Part shown: positions 15,679 through 23,983 of the stretch, one piece after another | How positions within the stretch are numbered: position 1 is the first letter of the stretch | Layout: each line of letters starts with the position of its first letter | From: an uncultured Collinsella sp. | Lineage (GTDB): Bacteria; Actinomycetota; Coriobacteriia; Coriobacteriales; Coriobacteriaceae | DNA: 33,448 bases | Direction: 5' to 3' | Assembly (NCBI GenBank): GCA_900756945.1 | Contig: CAAELZ010000087.1 | Span: forward strand, 1-33,448 | The notes under the pieces: model-generated | What the model was told of the DNA's origin: nothing | Database searches by the model: none | The model's input: the letters and a program-made list of their open reading frames with translations, nothing else | Translations under genes and position numbers: made by a program

Positions 15679-16698
15679 TTACAAAACGATGCCGTCCATG
15701 GAGTTGGCGACATTCTCGACCAGCCCGGCGCGCACGGCTTCGGCCGCCGCAAGCGTACCGTTTTTAACAGCTTCGACCGAGGTGGCGCCATGGCCGATCA
15801 GAACCACGCCGCGCAGGCCCAGCAGAATGGCGCCACCCTTAGCATCACCCGAGAGCTTTGCCTTAATCTCGCGCATCTGCTTTTTTATGAGCAGCGCGGC
15901 AATCTTGGTGCCGAGCGAAGACATAAAGACACCCTTGAGCTCCTGCAGCAAAAACTTGGCAGCGCCCTCGGTGGCCTTGAGTGCGATGTTGCCCGACATG
16001 CCGTCGGCGACCACGACGTCAAAATTGCCCGACGTAAGATCGGTGCCCTCGCAGTTGCCCACAAAACCGGGAACAGCGGCCTTCATGGCCGGAAAGCACG
16101 ACTTGGTGAAGTTGGAGCCCTTTTCGTCCTCGGTGCCGTTGGCAAGCAGACCGACGCGGGGATGCTCAATGCCCAAGACGACGCGCGCATAGGCGCTACC
16201 CATCTGGGCAAAACGAACCATGTCGTCGACCTCGACATCGGGGTTGGCGCCCATGTCGCAGAGGACCGTCAGGCCGCCAGCGCGGTTGGGCAGTGCATTG
16301 GTGAGGCACGGACGGACCGGCTGCTTCTTGCCCTCGGCCTGATACCTAAATGGCGTCACGTAGGCGGTAGCGGCAGCGGTCATGGCGCCGGTGGAGCCGG
16401 CAGAAAAGAAGGCATCCGCGTTACCCTTCTTGATAGCGCGGCAGGCAAGCACGATCGAGGACTTGCGCTTGGTCATCACGGCTCGAATGGGATCGTCATC
16501 CATGGCGATGACATCGGGCGCCTCCAAGGCCTCAACGCGAGCGTGAGCCGCGGCAAAGGGGTTCACGATCTCTGCGGGACCGACGGCCAAGACCTCGATA
16601 TCGGGATCCACCGCAAGCGCCGCCTCGATACCGTCGAGGACAACCTGGGGCTTCTCGTCTCCACCCACAACGTCTACACAAACGCGAACGTTACTCAT
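15679..16698 (-). CDS. plsX: Phosphate acyltransferase PlsX
   Basis: A 339-residue enzyme that turns acyl-ACP into acyl-phosphate for phospholipid synthesis via PlsY. The start is MSNVRVCVDVVGGDEKP, a variant of the family's usual V-D-A-M-G-G-D opening, followed by AFFSAGSTGAMTAAAT, LCDMGANPDVEVDDM, VGLLANGTEDEKGSNFTK and GFVGNCEGTDLTSGNFDVVV-type motifs. The ATG at 16698 has AAGGAG seven bases upstream; the ATG at 16704 is too close to it. It lies between rpmF and acpP, an order common in Gram-positive bacteria. Confidence 0.95.
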   Translation of the reverse strand: MSNVRVCVDVVGGDEKPQVVLDGIEAALAVDPDIEVLAVGPAEIVNPFAAAHARVEALEAPDVIAMDDDPIRAVMTKRKSSIVLACRAIKKGNADAFFSAGSTGAMTAAATAYVTPFRYQAEGKKQPVRPCLTNALPNRAGGLTVLCDMGANPDVEVDDMVRFAQMGSAYARVVLGIEHPRVGLLANGTEDEKGSNFTKSCFPAMKAAVPGFVGNCEGTDLTSGNFDVVVADGMSGNIALKATEGAAKFLLQELKGVFMSSLGTKIAALLIKKQMREIKAKLSGDAKGGAILLGLRGVVLIGHGATSVEAVKNGTLAAAEAVRAGLVENVANSMDGIVL

Positions 16699-16714
16699 AT
16701 ACATACTCCTTATA

Positions 16715-16745
16715 CAAAAATGGCCGACTCATTGAGCCGGCCATT
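16715..16745 (-). terminator. Hairpin with T-run between rpmF and plsX
   Basis: AATGGCCG (16719-16726) pairs with CGGCCATT (16738-16745), with an inner CTC/GAG pairing and one mismatch. On the minus strand it follows rpmF and is followed by TTTTTG, then directly by the plsX ribosome site. It fits a partial terminator that lowers plsX relative to rpmF. Confidence 0.65.
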
Positions 16746-16785
16746 GTGGTTCCAGTTGGAACGGCATCGCATCCAGAGTATACAG

Positions 16786-16965
16786 TTACTCGGTAACGAT
16801 AACCTCGCGGTCCTTGTAGAAACCGCAGCTGGGGCACACGTGGTGCGGGAGCTTGACAGCGCCGCAACGGGGGCACGTGGACTGAGCCGCAGCCGAGATC
16901 TTCATGTTGGCGGAACGGCGGGTGTGAGTGCGGATACGACCCTGCTTTTGTTTAGGTACGGGCAT
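16786..16965 (-). CDS. rpmF: 50S ribosomal protein L32
   Basis: A 59-residue basic ribosomal protein of the large subunit. It starts MPVPKQKQGRIRTHTRRSAN, the family opening, and has two CxxC pairs (CPRC at 31-34 and CPSC at 44-47) spaced as in a zinc ribbon, so this is the zinc-binding form. It ends KDREVIVTE. The ATG has AAGGAAGG five bases or so upstream. DUF177 lies 64 bases upstream and plsX follows: the yceD-rpmF-plsX order is widespread, which supports both neighbours' assignment. Confidence 0.96.
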   Translation of the reverse strand: MPVPKQKQGRIRTHTRRSANMKISAAAQSTCPRCGAVKLPHHVCPSCGFYKDREVIVTE

Positions 16966-17029
16966 AGTGACCTTCCTTATGAACTATCCAGTGTGGCGAT
17001 TACGCACAAGTAGCGATACTACCACAGTT

Positions 17030-17584
17030 TTACTCGTCAAGCTTGAGATTCTTCAATGCTGCAAATGGATTTTCCATGGCAGCGGCCCATTCGGCCTCTG
17101 CTTGAGCGGCGCAATCGCATTGCTCGACGTTGAGATTGATGCCGCAGGTGGGGCATAGGCCGCGACAATCGGGCTTGCACAGGACAACGAACGGCGTGTC
17201 CATGACAACCGCGTCGTTGATGGGCTCACCCAGATCGACGATGCGATCCTCGCCCAGTAACTCGTAGCCGTCTTCGTAGGCCTCGGGATCCTCGGGATCG
17301 TTAAAGAGATAGAATTCCTCGATCTCACCGGCGATATCAAACGAAGCGGGCTCCAGGCAACGGTCGCACTCACCGGTTGCATGCGCGCGGACCATGCCCG
17401 TAAGCAGAACACCGGTGCCGGCATTGGTAAAGACCACATCGTAATCAATGCCGTTCTGCAGCTGGTACTCCTTCTCGCCCACCGTATAGGTGGCAACATC
17501 GACCTTACCGGTCAGCGGATACGAATCTCCAGGAAACTCGAGCTGCTCGGAAAGATCGACGGTAACGCTCGGGAACTCAGCCAT
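17030..17584 (-). CDS. DUF177 / YceD family protein
   Basis: A 184-residue protein linked in other bacteria to 23S rRNA or large-subunit biogenesis, always close to rpmF. The family marks are the ATGECDRCLEP Cys pair and the C-terminal CKPDCRGLCPTCGINLN block, likely to bind zinc. The ATG at 17584 overlaps the stop of the upstream coiled-coil gene by one base (TAATG); a longer frame upstream is an overlap artefact. The tail NPFAALKNLKL is typical of the family. Confidence 0.9.
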   Translation of the reverse strand: MAEFPSVTVDLSEQLEFPGDSYPLTGKVDVATYTVGEKEYQLQNGIDYDVVFTNAGTGVLLTGMVRAHATGECDRCLEPASFDIAGEIEEFYLFNDPEDPEAYEDGYELLGEDRIVDLGEPINDAVVMDTPFVVLCKPDCRGLCPTCGINLNVEQCDCAAQAEAEWAAAMENPFAALKNLKLDE

Positions 17585-18081
17585 TACCACTGACCATTCT
17601 GTTGGGCGGCACCCTCGTTGAGCTGCTGACGGCAACGGGTAACGGTGCCGGTCAGGCTCTTGAGGTTCTCCTCCAGGTGCGTAAAGACCTGCTCTGCATA
17701 GTCCTCGGCAGCATAACGCGTCTCGCGCTCGTACTGCTGGGCACGATCGCGGATGTCGTCGGCCTGCTGCTGCGCAAGGCGGACGATCTCCTGCTCACCG
17801 GCAATGGTGAGGGCCTGCTGCTGAGCGTCGGCGATGATGGAATCGGCCTGGGCGGCGGCGGAAGCCATAAGCTCCTCGCGCTCCTTAAGGATACGGCGGG
17901 ACTTCTGCCACTCCTCGGGATAGCTCATGCGGATCTCGTCGAGGATGTTGAAGAACACGTCGGCGTCGATGACCTTGAACTGAGCGTTCTTGCCGAAAGG
18001 CGGCTTGGCTTCCTCGATCAGCCCTTCGAGCTCATCGACCAAGCTGACGATCCTATCGCCAGGAAAATTCTCGCCCGGCAT
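17584..18081 (-). CDS. Coiled-coil protein, DivIVA/ATP-synthase-b-like
   Basis: A 165-residue soluble, strongly helical protein of no assigned function. Residues 1-60 (MPGENFPGDRIVSLVDELEG, then VIDADVFFNILDEIRMSYPEEW) are followed by a long Gln/Ala/Glu-rich coiled coil, about 62-150 (KEREELMASAAAQADSIIAD, EIVRLAQQQADDIRDRAQQY). No membrane segment is seen. The ATG at 18081 is chosen because AAAGGAG lies five bases upstream; ATGs at 18096 and 18105 are possible. Similar genes sit between coaD and the DUF177-rpmF pair in Gram-positive bacteria and are often labelled as ATPase or DivIVA-like. It overlaps DUF177, so the two may act together. Role unknown. Confidence 0.8.
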   Translation of the reverse strand: MPGENFPGDRIVSLVDELEGLIEEAKPPFGKNAQFKVIDADVFFNILDEIRMSYPEEWQKSRRILKEREELMASAAAQADSIIADAQQQALTIAGEQEIVRLAQQQADDIRDRAQQYERETRYAAEDYAEQVFTHLEENLKSLTGTVTRCRQQLNEGAAQQNGQW

Positions 18082-18149
18082 CCGGTCTCCTTTCATAGGT
18101 AACATATCATCGTGCTAGTTTACCACATGCCACCAGGCAATAAGAAACG

Positions 18150-18647
18150 TCACGAAAAGCGATGTTTGAGCGCTTTGACCACATTGGGCGGAACAAAATT
18201 GGAAACGTCGCTACCGAGCGAAGCAATCTGGCGCACCACCGAACTCGAGATGTAGCCGTACTGCGGAGCACTCATGACAAAGATGGACTCCAGCTCGTTA
18301 TCCAAGCGATAGTTGAGGTCGGCCTGCTGCAGCTCATACTCAAAGTCGGTCATGGCGCGCAGGCCCTTGACCACGGCCCCCGCCCCCTGCTCACGAGCGA
18401 AGTCGACCAAGAGGCCGGTAAAGGGCAGGACCTCGACGCCGTCGATATCGCCGAGCGCCTCGCGGGCCAGCGCCACGCGCTCATCGAGCATAAACGTGGT
18501 GCCCACGCCGTTTTTGCCCTGCGACTCGGCAACAGCGACGATCACGCTGGGAAAGATGCGACGGGCGCGGCGGATCACATCGATATGGCCAAACGTGATG
18601 GGATCGAAGGTGCCCGGGACGATCACGCGGTTGATGGTGTCATTCAT
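18150..18647 (-). CDS. coaD: Phosphopantetheine adenylyltransferase
   Basis: A 165-residue enzyme for the next-to-last step of coenzyme A synthesis, joining ATP and 4'-phosphopantetheine to dephospho-CoA. It shows the nucleotidyltransferase opening VIVPGTFDPITFGHIDVIRRA (TxGH replaced by TFGH, as usual), VVKGLRAMTDFEYELQQADL and the ISSSVVRQIA motif near the C-terminus. The ATG is seven bases after AGGAG and overlaps rsmD by eight bases. The rsmD-coaD pair is widespread, so both assignments support one another. Confidence 0.96.
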   Translation of the reverse strand: MNDTINRVIVPGTFDPITFGHIDVIRRARRIFPSVIVAVAESQGKNGVGTTFMLDERVALAREALGDIDGVEVLPFTGLLVDFAREQGAGAVVKGLRAMTDFEYELQQADLNYRLDNELESIFVMSAPQYGYISSSVVRQIASLGSDVSNFVPPNVVKALKHRFS

Positions 18648-19296
18648 GGGCGTTCTCCTGAACCGTCATGGCATCGTTGTTGTAAGCATCGGTGCCGGCG
18701 CAATCTTCCTCACTATCGTCATCGCCGACCCAACGAAGCAGGTCGACCGAGGTAATGCCGTAGCGCTTCTCGCGCACGATCTCAAAGCCTGCCGGATGCG
18801 CGCCCGCATCGGCGGCGGCATGCTCAAACAGGGCATAAGCGCCAGGTGCAAGCAGACCCTGCTGAGCCAGGTTCTGCAGCAGTATCTCGACCGGCTCGGC
18901 ACCAAAAGCATAGGGCGGGTCGAGCAGGACCAGATCAAAGGGGCCGCCCGGCACACGACCGCGCGAGGCGCTCGCCAGCATGTCGCCCGTTACCACGCGC
19001 CAACGCGCACGGTCACGGCAGAGCGACTCGATATTCTTGGTAATGAGCCGCGCGGCATTCCGATCGATCTCGAACGTCGTGAGTGAGCGGGCACCACGTG
19101 AGAGCATCTCTAACCCTAAGGCACCGGAGCCGCCAAAAGCATCCAGCACGCGGACCTCGTCCAGATCGAAGTCGAATGCCGACATGACCATAGATGCGCA
19201 TGCCTCGCGCACGCGATCGGTCGTGGGGCGGGTGACATCGCGACCACGGGGCTCCTCGATCTTACGACCGCGCCATTCGCCGCCGATGATTCTCAT
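18640..19296 (-). CDS. rsmD: 16S rRNA (guanine966-N2)-methyltransferase RsmD
   Basis: A 218-residue SAM-dependent methyltransferase of 16S rRNA. It opens MRIIGGEWRGRKIEEPRG, then TRPTTDRVREACASM, the SAM-binding VLDAFGGSGALGLEMLSRGA and the catalytic LVLLDPPYAFG. The C-terminal ~30 residues are extra acidic and Asn-rich (GDDDSEEDCAGTDAYNNDAM) and likely disordered. Its ATG overlaps the recG stop by four bases (ATGA). AAGGAGG lies about ten bases upstream, within recG's end. Confidence 0.94.
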   Translation of the reverse strand: MRIIGGEWRGRKIEEPRGRDVTRPTTDRVREACASMVMSAFDFDLDEVRVLDAFGGSGALGLEMLSRGARSLTTFEIDRNAARLITKNIESLCRDRARWRVVTGDMLASASRGRVPGGPFDLVLLDPPYAFGAEPVEILLQNLAQQGLLAPGAYALFEHAAADAGAHPAGFEIVREKRYGITSVDLLRWVGDDDSEEDCAGTDAYNNDAMTVQENAHE

Positions 19297-21470
19297 CCTC
19301 CGCTGACCTCCTTAAAAATGTGTCGATATCGCATGGCGACTGCATCGCGCAGGGGGCGCGTCGCCACGGAGTCAAGGTTGCAAGCATACCGCAAGAGCTC
19401 GACTGCGTCCAAATGGGCCCACTCGATCAGCTCCTCGTCGGCATCCAGGTCAACAAAGCGCAGGGTCACTCCGCCATGCTGGCGGTACCCCAGGATTTCG
19501 CCCTCGTGGCGCAGACGCAGGTCCATCTGGGCGAGCGTAAAGCCATCCGAGGTCTTCTCGAGCGATTGCAGGCGATCTTGTGCTGCCGAAGCGCCGCCGT
19601 TGCCCTTGGAGTGCGTCATGACCAGGCACGTGCCCGACACGCTGCCACGGCCCACGCGACCGCGCAGCTGGTGCAGAGCAGCCAAACCAAAGCGCTCGCC
19701 GTTCTCGATGACCATGACGGTGGCGTTAGGCACGTCGACGCCCACCTCGACCACCGTAGTCGAGACGAGCACATCGATCTCGCCACGCTTGAAGGCGTCG
19801 ATCACGCGATCCTTCTCCCCCGCTGGCATGCGGCCGTGAAGGCGCTCGATGGCAAGCCCCGGCAACGCCAGACGCAGGCGATCGAGCTCGGTCGCCGTAT
19901 CGTGCAGCGGCACGGGAACCGTCACGCGGCCCTCGTCGTCGCGGGCGATACCGGGCACGTCCTCCAGATCATCGGCCGAGTCACTCGGCTCCACGAGCGG
20001 ACAAATCACGTAGGCCTGCTGACCCTTTTCATGCGCCTCGCGGATGGCGCCATAGGCAAGGTCGCGGCTCGACTCGGTAAGCACGCGTGTCGTCACGCCA
20101 GCGCCAGGGACGGGCCGATGGCGGATGATGCTCGTGTCCAGATCGCCGTAGACCGAAAGCGCCAGCGTACGTGGGATGGGCGTTGCCGTCATAACGAGCA
20201 GATCGGCACCAGGGCCCTTCGCACGCAGGGCGTTGCGTTGGCCGACGCCAAACCGGTGCTGCTCATCGATGACCACGAGCGACAGATGCTTGAACGCAAC
20301 GTTATCCGAAAGCACCGCGTGGGTGCCAAAGAGGACATCGAGCTCGCCCGATTCCAGCTGCGCATGGATCCGCTCGCGCTCGGCCGCCGGCGTGGCGCCC
20401 GTCAGGAGCGCCCAGGTCATGCCAGCCTGCGAAAGCAAGGGGCCGGTATTATCGGCATATTGACGCGCCAGCACGCCCGTGGGCGCCATAACGCAGGCCT
20501 GCGTGCCGCTATCGGCAGCCACAGCCAGCGCGCAGGCGGCAACAGCGGTCTTGCCGGTACCGACATCGCCCAGCAGCAGGCGGTTCATCACGCGCCCGCC
20601 ATCGCACATATCGCGCAGGATATCTTGGAACGCGGCCTCCTGCTCGTCGCTCAGCGAAAACGGCAGGGCCTGCTTAAGCGCGGCCAGGTGCTCGCCCGCG
20701 GCGTGGGCATAGGGCACCACATCGACCAGGCCGCCGTCGTTGCGCAGGCGCAGCGCCAGCTGCAGGTAGAGGCACTCCTCGTAGGCAAGCCGTGCGCGCG
20801 CGATATCGCGCTCAGCCATGCTCGAAGGAAAGTGGATCGATCGAAGCGCACGAGCATTGCTCATCAGGCGGCGCTTGACGCGTAAGCGTGCGGGAATCGG
20901 GTCGAAGGGATTGCCGACGACCTCGAGCGCGCCACTTACGATGCGGCGCATCCACGCCTGGCTCACGCCATCACTCACGTAATGGACCGGCAGGATAGTG
21001 CCCGCGGCGCGCCCTTCCTCAAGCTTTTCAAAGTGCGGCGAGGCCATCTGCTTAAAGCCGTAGGCAAACTCGACCTTACCCATCACGGCCAGGCGGTCGC
21101 CCTGCTTAAGCTGCTGGGCAATCCAGGGCTGGCGGAAAAAGGCGACCTGCAGCACGCCCGTCTCGTCAACGAGTGAGACCTCGGTCACCTGCATGCGCGG
21201 ACGCGGCTGCTTTTGGACGATACGGTCGACCGTGGCGATGATGGTGCACACGGTACCGATGGGCGCCATCTCGATGAACCAGGAGCGCGTAAAGTCCAGG
21301 TATCGATGAGGGATATGGAGAAGGAGGTCCCCCACCGTCCGAATTCCCAGACGGCGAAGGGCCTCCTCACGTTTACCCGAAACATATTTGAGTCGCGCGA
21401 TATCCTCGTCGAGCGCATTGCTCTGGGCAAAGCGCTCCGAGACGCGCGGCACGGAGCACAGCTCGGACAT
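19293..21470 (-). CDS. recG: ATP-dependent DNA helicase RecG
   Basis: A 725-residue branch-migration helicase that remodels stalled forks and recombination intermediates. The N-terminal wedge/OB domain (about 60-150) is followed by the helicase core: Walker A GDVGTGKT (301-308), DEQHRFGVGQ (from 402), TATPIPRTLALSVYGDLD, LVSTTVVEVGVDVPNATVM and the QLRGRVGRGSVSG motif. The ATG at 21470 gives MSELCSVPRVSERF; it lies ten bases after the fakA-like stop. A longer frame up to 21593 lies within that gene and is not used. The fakA-recG-rsmD-coaD order is common in Gram-positive bacteria. Confidence 0.95.
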   Translation of the reverse strand: MSELCSVPRVSERFAQSNALDEDIARLKYVSGKREEALRRLGIRTVGDLLLHIPHRYLDFTRSWFIEMAPIGTVCTIIATVDRIVQKQPRPRMQVTEVSLVDETGVLQVAFFRQPWIAQQLKQGDRLAVMGKVEFAYGFKQMASPHFEKLEEGRAAGTILPVHYVSDGVSQAWMRRIVSGALEVVGNPFDPIPARLRVKRRLMSNARALRSIHFPSSMAERDIARARLAYEECLYLQLALRLRNDGGLVDVVPYAHAAGEHLAALKQALPFSLSDEQEAAFQDILRDMCDGGRVMNRLLLGDVGTGKTAVAACALAVAADSGTQACVMAPTGVLARQYADNTGPLLSQAGMTWALLTGATPAAERERIHAQLESGELDVLFGTHAVLSDNVAFKHLSLVVIDEQHRFGVGQRNALRAKGPGADLLVMTATPIPRTLALSVYGDLDTSIIRHRPVPGAGVTTRVLTESSRDLAYGAIREAHEKGQQAYVICPLVEPSDSADDLEDVPGIARDDEGRVTVPVPLHDTATELDRLRLALPGLAIERLHGRMPAGEKDRVIDAFKRGEIDVLVSTTVVEVGVDVPNATVMVIENGERFGLAALHQLRGRVGRGSVSGTCLVMTHSKGNGGASAAQDRLQSLEKTSDGFTLAQMDLRLRHEGEILGYRQHGGVTLRFVDLDADEELIEWAHLDAVELLRYACNLDSVATRPLRDAVAMRYRHIFKEVSGG

Positions 21471-21480
21471 GGGCAGTTGC

Positions 21481-23142
21481 CTACTCGATCGAGAAGATAA
21501 CGGGATAGAGCGGCTGCTCGCCACGATGGGCGTCAATCTCCAGATCGGGCTGAGCCTCCTCAATGGCGTCGACAATCTCCTGGAAGGCCTCATCGGACAG
21601 TTCCTCGCCTGCCAGAATCGTCAGCGCGTCGCCCTCCTCTTCCTCCTGCATGCGGTTGATGCAATCAAGCGTGACCTGCTTCACGTCGGAGCCGACCACA
21701 TCGATGGAACCGGCAATGATACCCATGACGTCACCGGAGTGAATCGGTGAGCCGTCCGAGGCGCTGGAGTCGCGCACGGCGCGGGTGACCTCGCCATCGC
21801 GGACCTCGCTGATGGCGTCGACCATAGCGGCGACGGCATCCTCGAGCTCGGAATCGGGCAGGACCGCAAACAGCGCGGAGAACGCCTGGGGAACGGTCTT
21901 GGTAGGAACGACGGCGACCTTCTTATCGGTGCAGGCAGAGGCGGCGGCCTCGGCAGCCATGCGGATGTTACCGTTGTTGGGCAGGATGATAACCGAGGTC
22001 GCGTTGACCTGGTCGACGGCGCCCAGCAGGTCGGCGGTCGAGGGGTTCATGGTCTGGCCGCCCGAGACGATCACGTCAACGCCGAGGGACTTGAGGATGT
22101 CGGCCTCGCCCGAACCGGCGGCAACGGCGACAAAGCCCAGCGCCTTGGCGGGCTCGGCAGCCTTCTCCTGATCCTCGTGGATCTTGGCGGTACGGTCGTG
22201 GGCCTCCATCTCCATGTTGTGGATAAAGACCTCGTAGATCTGGCCAAGCTGCAGCATGTGCTCGAGCACCAGGTTGGGGGTGTTGGAGTGCACGTGGATC
22301 TTGTAGTCGGGGTAGGCGCCCACGAGCAACTCACAGTCACCCATGGAGCCCAGGAACTTGAGGCACTCGTCCTCGTCAAAGGGAGCGTCAGCCTTAAAGA
22401 GGAACTCGTTGCAGTAGCGGAACTCCGAGCCCTCCCAGTCGTCGTTGGCCTCGATCTCAACGCGATTGAGGGCCGCGTCGCGGGCAGAGCCAGCGGAATC
22501 AAACGTGGCGGAGAAATCCTCGACAACGGTGCTGCGGCCAAGCGCGGCGGCAACAAAGTTCTCCAGGAAGATGGCAAAGCCAAAGGCGCCGGAGTCGACC
22601 ACGCCGTTCTCCTTCAGAACGGGCAGAAGGTCGGGCGTGCGAGCAACAGACTGATATGCCTCGACGACGATAGCGTCAAGCGCGTCCTCGGCCGAGAACT
22701 TCTTCTTCTCGCACTCGTCGGCCTTGGTCGAGACATCGCGCAGCACCGTAAGGATCGTGCCCTCGATGGGCTTGCGGACGGCCTGGAAGGCGACCTTGAC
22801 GGCTCGGCGGAACGCATAGGCGATGTTGGCGGACGTAATGGGCTCGTCGGCAGAAACGAGACCCTCGGCCACACCGCGCAGGATCTGCGAGGTGATGACA
22901 CCGGAGTTGCCGCGGGCGCCCATCAGGGAGCCGTGGGTGATGGCGCCGGCGATGGCCTCCATGTCAGCGTCGGCGGGAAGAGCGGAGAGCTCCTTGGTCA
23001 CCGAGGCGAGCGTGAGCGACATGTTGGTGCCGGTGTCGCCGTCGGGCACGGGGAAGACGTTGAGCTTGTTGATCTCCTCGGCCTTGTCGGAAACGGCAGC
23101 CGCAGCGATCGGAAAACAGGTGCGAATGGTCTTTGCAATCAT
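21481..23142 (-). CDS. fakA: DAK2-domain protein, FakA-like fatty acid kinase catalytic subunit
   Basis: A 553-residue protein with an N-terminal DAK2 (DhaL-like) nucleotide-binding domain: LNVFPVPDGDTGTNMSLTL and MGARGNSGVITSQILRG carry the metal-binding Asp residues and nucleotide loop. The C-terminal half is the FakA-type domain (IVSGGQTMNPSTADLLGAV, IILPNNGNI, DVMGIIAGSI). In Staphylococcus FakA phosphorylates fatty acids held by FakB; no fakB is seen here, so function is by family only. The ATG at 23142 has GGAG at a rather long distance (12 bases). An Asp23-type gene lies 27 bases upstream, the usual partner. Confidence 0.9.
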   Translation of the reverse strand: MIAKTIRTCFPIAAAAVSDKAEEINKLNVFPVPDGDTGTNMSLTLASVTKELSALPADADMEAIAGAITHGSLMGARGNSGVITSQILRGVAEGLVSADEPITSANIAYAFRRAVKVAFQAVRKPIEGTILTVLRDVSTKADECEKKKFSAEDALDAIVVEAYQSVARTPDLLPVLKENGVVDSGAFGFAIFLENFVAAALGRSTVVEDFSATFDSAGSARDAALNRVEIEANDDWEGSEFRYCNEFLFKADAPFDEDECLKFLGSMGDCELLVGAYPDYKIHVHSNTPNLVLEHMLQLGQIYEVFIHNMEMEAHDRTAKIHEDQEKAAEPAKALGFVAVAAGSGEADILKSLGVDVIVSGGQTMNPSTADLLGAVDQVNATSVIILPNNGNIRMAAEAAASACTDKKVAVVPTKTVPQAFSALFAVLPDSELEDAVAAMVDAISEVRDGEVTRAVRDSSASDGSPIHSGDVMGIIAGSIDVVGSDVKQVTLDCINRMQEEEEGDALTILAGEELSDEAFQEIVDAIEEAQPDLEIDAHRGEQPLYPVIFSIE

Positions 23143-23169
23143 GGGTATTTGAATCTCCGTTTTCGGATG

Positions 23170-23526
23170 CTAGTTCAGACGGCTCTTGAGCGCGTCGATA
23201 TGGATGCCGATCTTAAGGCTGGCGGGATCGATCTGGGCGATCTCCTGCAGGGTGAAGGCAACGGAGCTCGAAAGATTGTGGCAGACGGACTTCATGTTGA
23301 CGCCGTTCTCGAGCACGACGTGAAGATCGACCGTAAGGCCGTTCTCGTCGGCGGAGACAAGCACGCCCTTGCGGAGGCGCTGACCGGCAAGCAGGCGCAC
23401 GCTCTCGGCGCCTTGAAGCTGCTCAGCCATACCGACGACGCCATAGCACGTCATCGCAGCATAACCGGCAATATCGGCAATAACGTCGTTCGAGACGCTC
23501 AGGCTGCCGTTAATGGTCTCAGACAC
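23170..23526 (-). CDS. Asp23/Gls24 family protein
   Basis: A 118-residue protein of the alkaline-shock (Asp23, DUF322) family, which has no known enzyme activity and in some bacteria associates with the cell envelope. It reads GSLSVSNDVIADIAGYAAMT, GVVGMAEQLQGAES, then VDLHVVLENGVNMKSVCHNL, the family core. The start is GTG at 23526 with AAGGAG six bases upstream; the frame extends to 23559 without a ribosome site. A 6-bp hairpin (TGGTGC/GCACCA, 23542-23558) lies directly upstream of that site. It heads the fakA-recG cluster. Confidence 0.9.
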   Translation of the reverse strand: MSETINGSLSVSNDVIADIAGYAAMTCYGVVGMAEQLQGAESVRLLAGQRLRKGVLVSADENGLTVDLHVVLENGVNMKSVCHNLSSSVAFTLQEIAQIDPASLKIGIHIDALKSRLN

Positions 23527-23684
23527 AAGAATCTCCTTATCTGGTGCTCGCGGCACCATGTCGTGGGAGCAATCATTGCAATATTCTACAACGACCGCGC
23601 CATGTTGAGGTGGTGGGTCGCGGGATTACATCCTCGACACGAAATGTTGATATGGCAACGTTCGAGTCAAGTGGTCGCGGCATG

Positions 23685-23712
23685 AAAAAACCCGCCGCAT
23701 AAGCGACGGGTT
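23685..23712 (-). terminator. Terminator of tRNA-Asn
   Basis: On the minus strand AACCCGTCGC and GCGGCGGGTT (23703-23712 and 23689-23698) pair with one G-T over a 4-base loop and run into TTTTTT. It lies nine bases after the tRNA 3' end. Confidence 0.9.
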
Positions 23713-23720
23713 CTACAACC

Positions 23721-23795
23721 TGGCTCCCCGGGTAGGACTCGAACCTACAACAGCGCGGTTAACAGCCGCGTGCTCTACCATTGAGCTACCGAGGA
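23721..23795 (-). tRNA. tRNA-Asn (anticodon GTT)
   Basis: The 75-nt minus strand folds as a full cloverleaf: acceptor TCCTCGG pairs with CCGGGGA, the D arm contains AGCTCAATGGTAGAGC, the anticodon loop is CTGTTAA within CGCGG/CCGCG, and the T arm is GTAGG-TTCGAGT-CCTAC. The CCA end is encoded. Anticodon GTT reads Asn codons. Confidence 0.97.
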
Positions 23796-23825
23796 ATAGG
23801 TGCGTGCTCTCAAGCAACGAAGTTT

Positions 23826-23853
23826 ATTATACGGACGAATCAGCTCAGGGCAA
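23826..23853 (-). promoter_or_regulatory. Promoter of tRNA-Asn
   Basis: On the minus strand TTGCCC (23848-23853) and a perfect TATAAT (23826-23831) are 16 bases apart, about 30 bases before the tRNA. This is the strongest promoter match noticed in the window, suitable for a stable-RNA gene. Confidence 0.75.
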
Positions 23854-23879
23854 GAACTTTTTTAAGAAATTTTCCGCCC

Positions 23880-23935
23880 TAGTCATTGGGAACGTTCTTA
23901 AACGACTAGTCATTCAAGAACGTCCCCAATGACTA
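23880..23935. repeat. Double palindromic repeat, TAGTCATT...AATGACTA type
   Basis: Arms 23880-23899 and 23916-23935 (20 bases, one mismatch) form a long inverted repeat; each half can also fold alone, the right half with TAGTCATT/AATGACTA. The sequence GACGTCCCCAATG-CTA style core is shared, with small changes, with the palindrome at 3681-3708. It lies between the tRNA promoter and the rpoD terminator. Confidence 0.7.
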
Positions 23936-23937
23936 CA

Positions 23938-23972
23938 TGAAAGCGCCCCCAAGCGAATGTGCTTGAGGGCGC
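23938..23972 (-). terminator. Terminator of rpoD
   Basis: GCGCCCTCAAGC and GCTTGGGGGCGC (minus strand; 23961-23972 and 23943-23954) pair with one G-T over a 6-base loop and are followed by TTTC. It starts about 11 bases after the rpoD stop. Confidence 0.85.
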
Positions 23973-23983
23973 CTCTTGCTTGA

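Noticed and set aside
15555..15791. N-terminal extension of acpP
   Set aside because: It reads through the plsX end and the palindrome; ACP is complete from 15554 with a ribosome site.
21471..21593. N-terminal extension of recG
   Set aside because: It lies inside the 3' end of the fakA-like gene and has Ser/Arg-rich shadow composition; the ATG at 21470 fits RecG.
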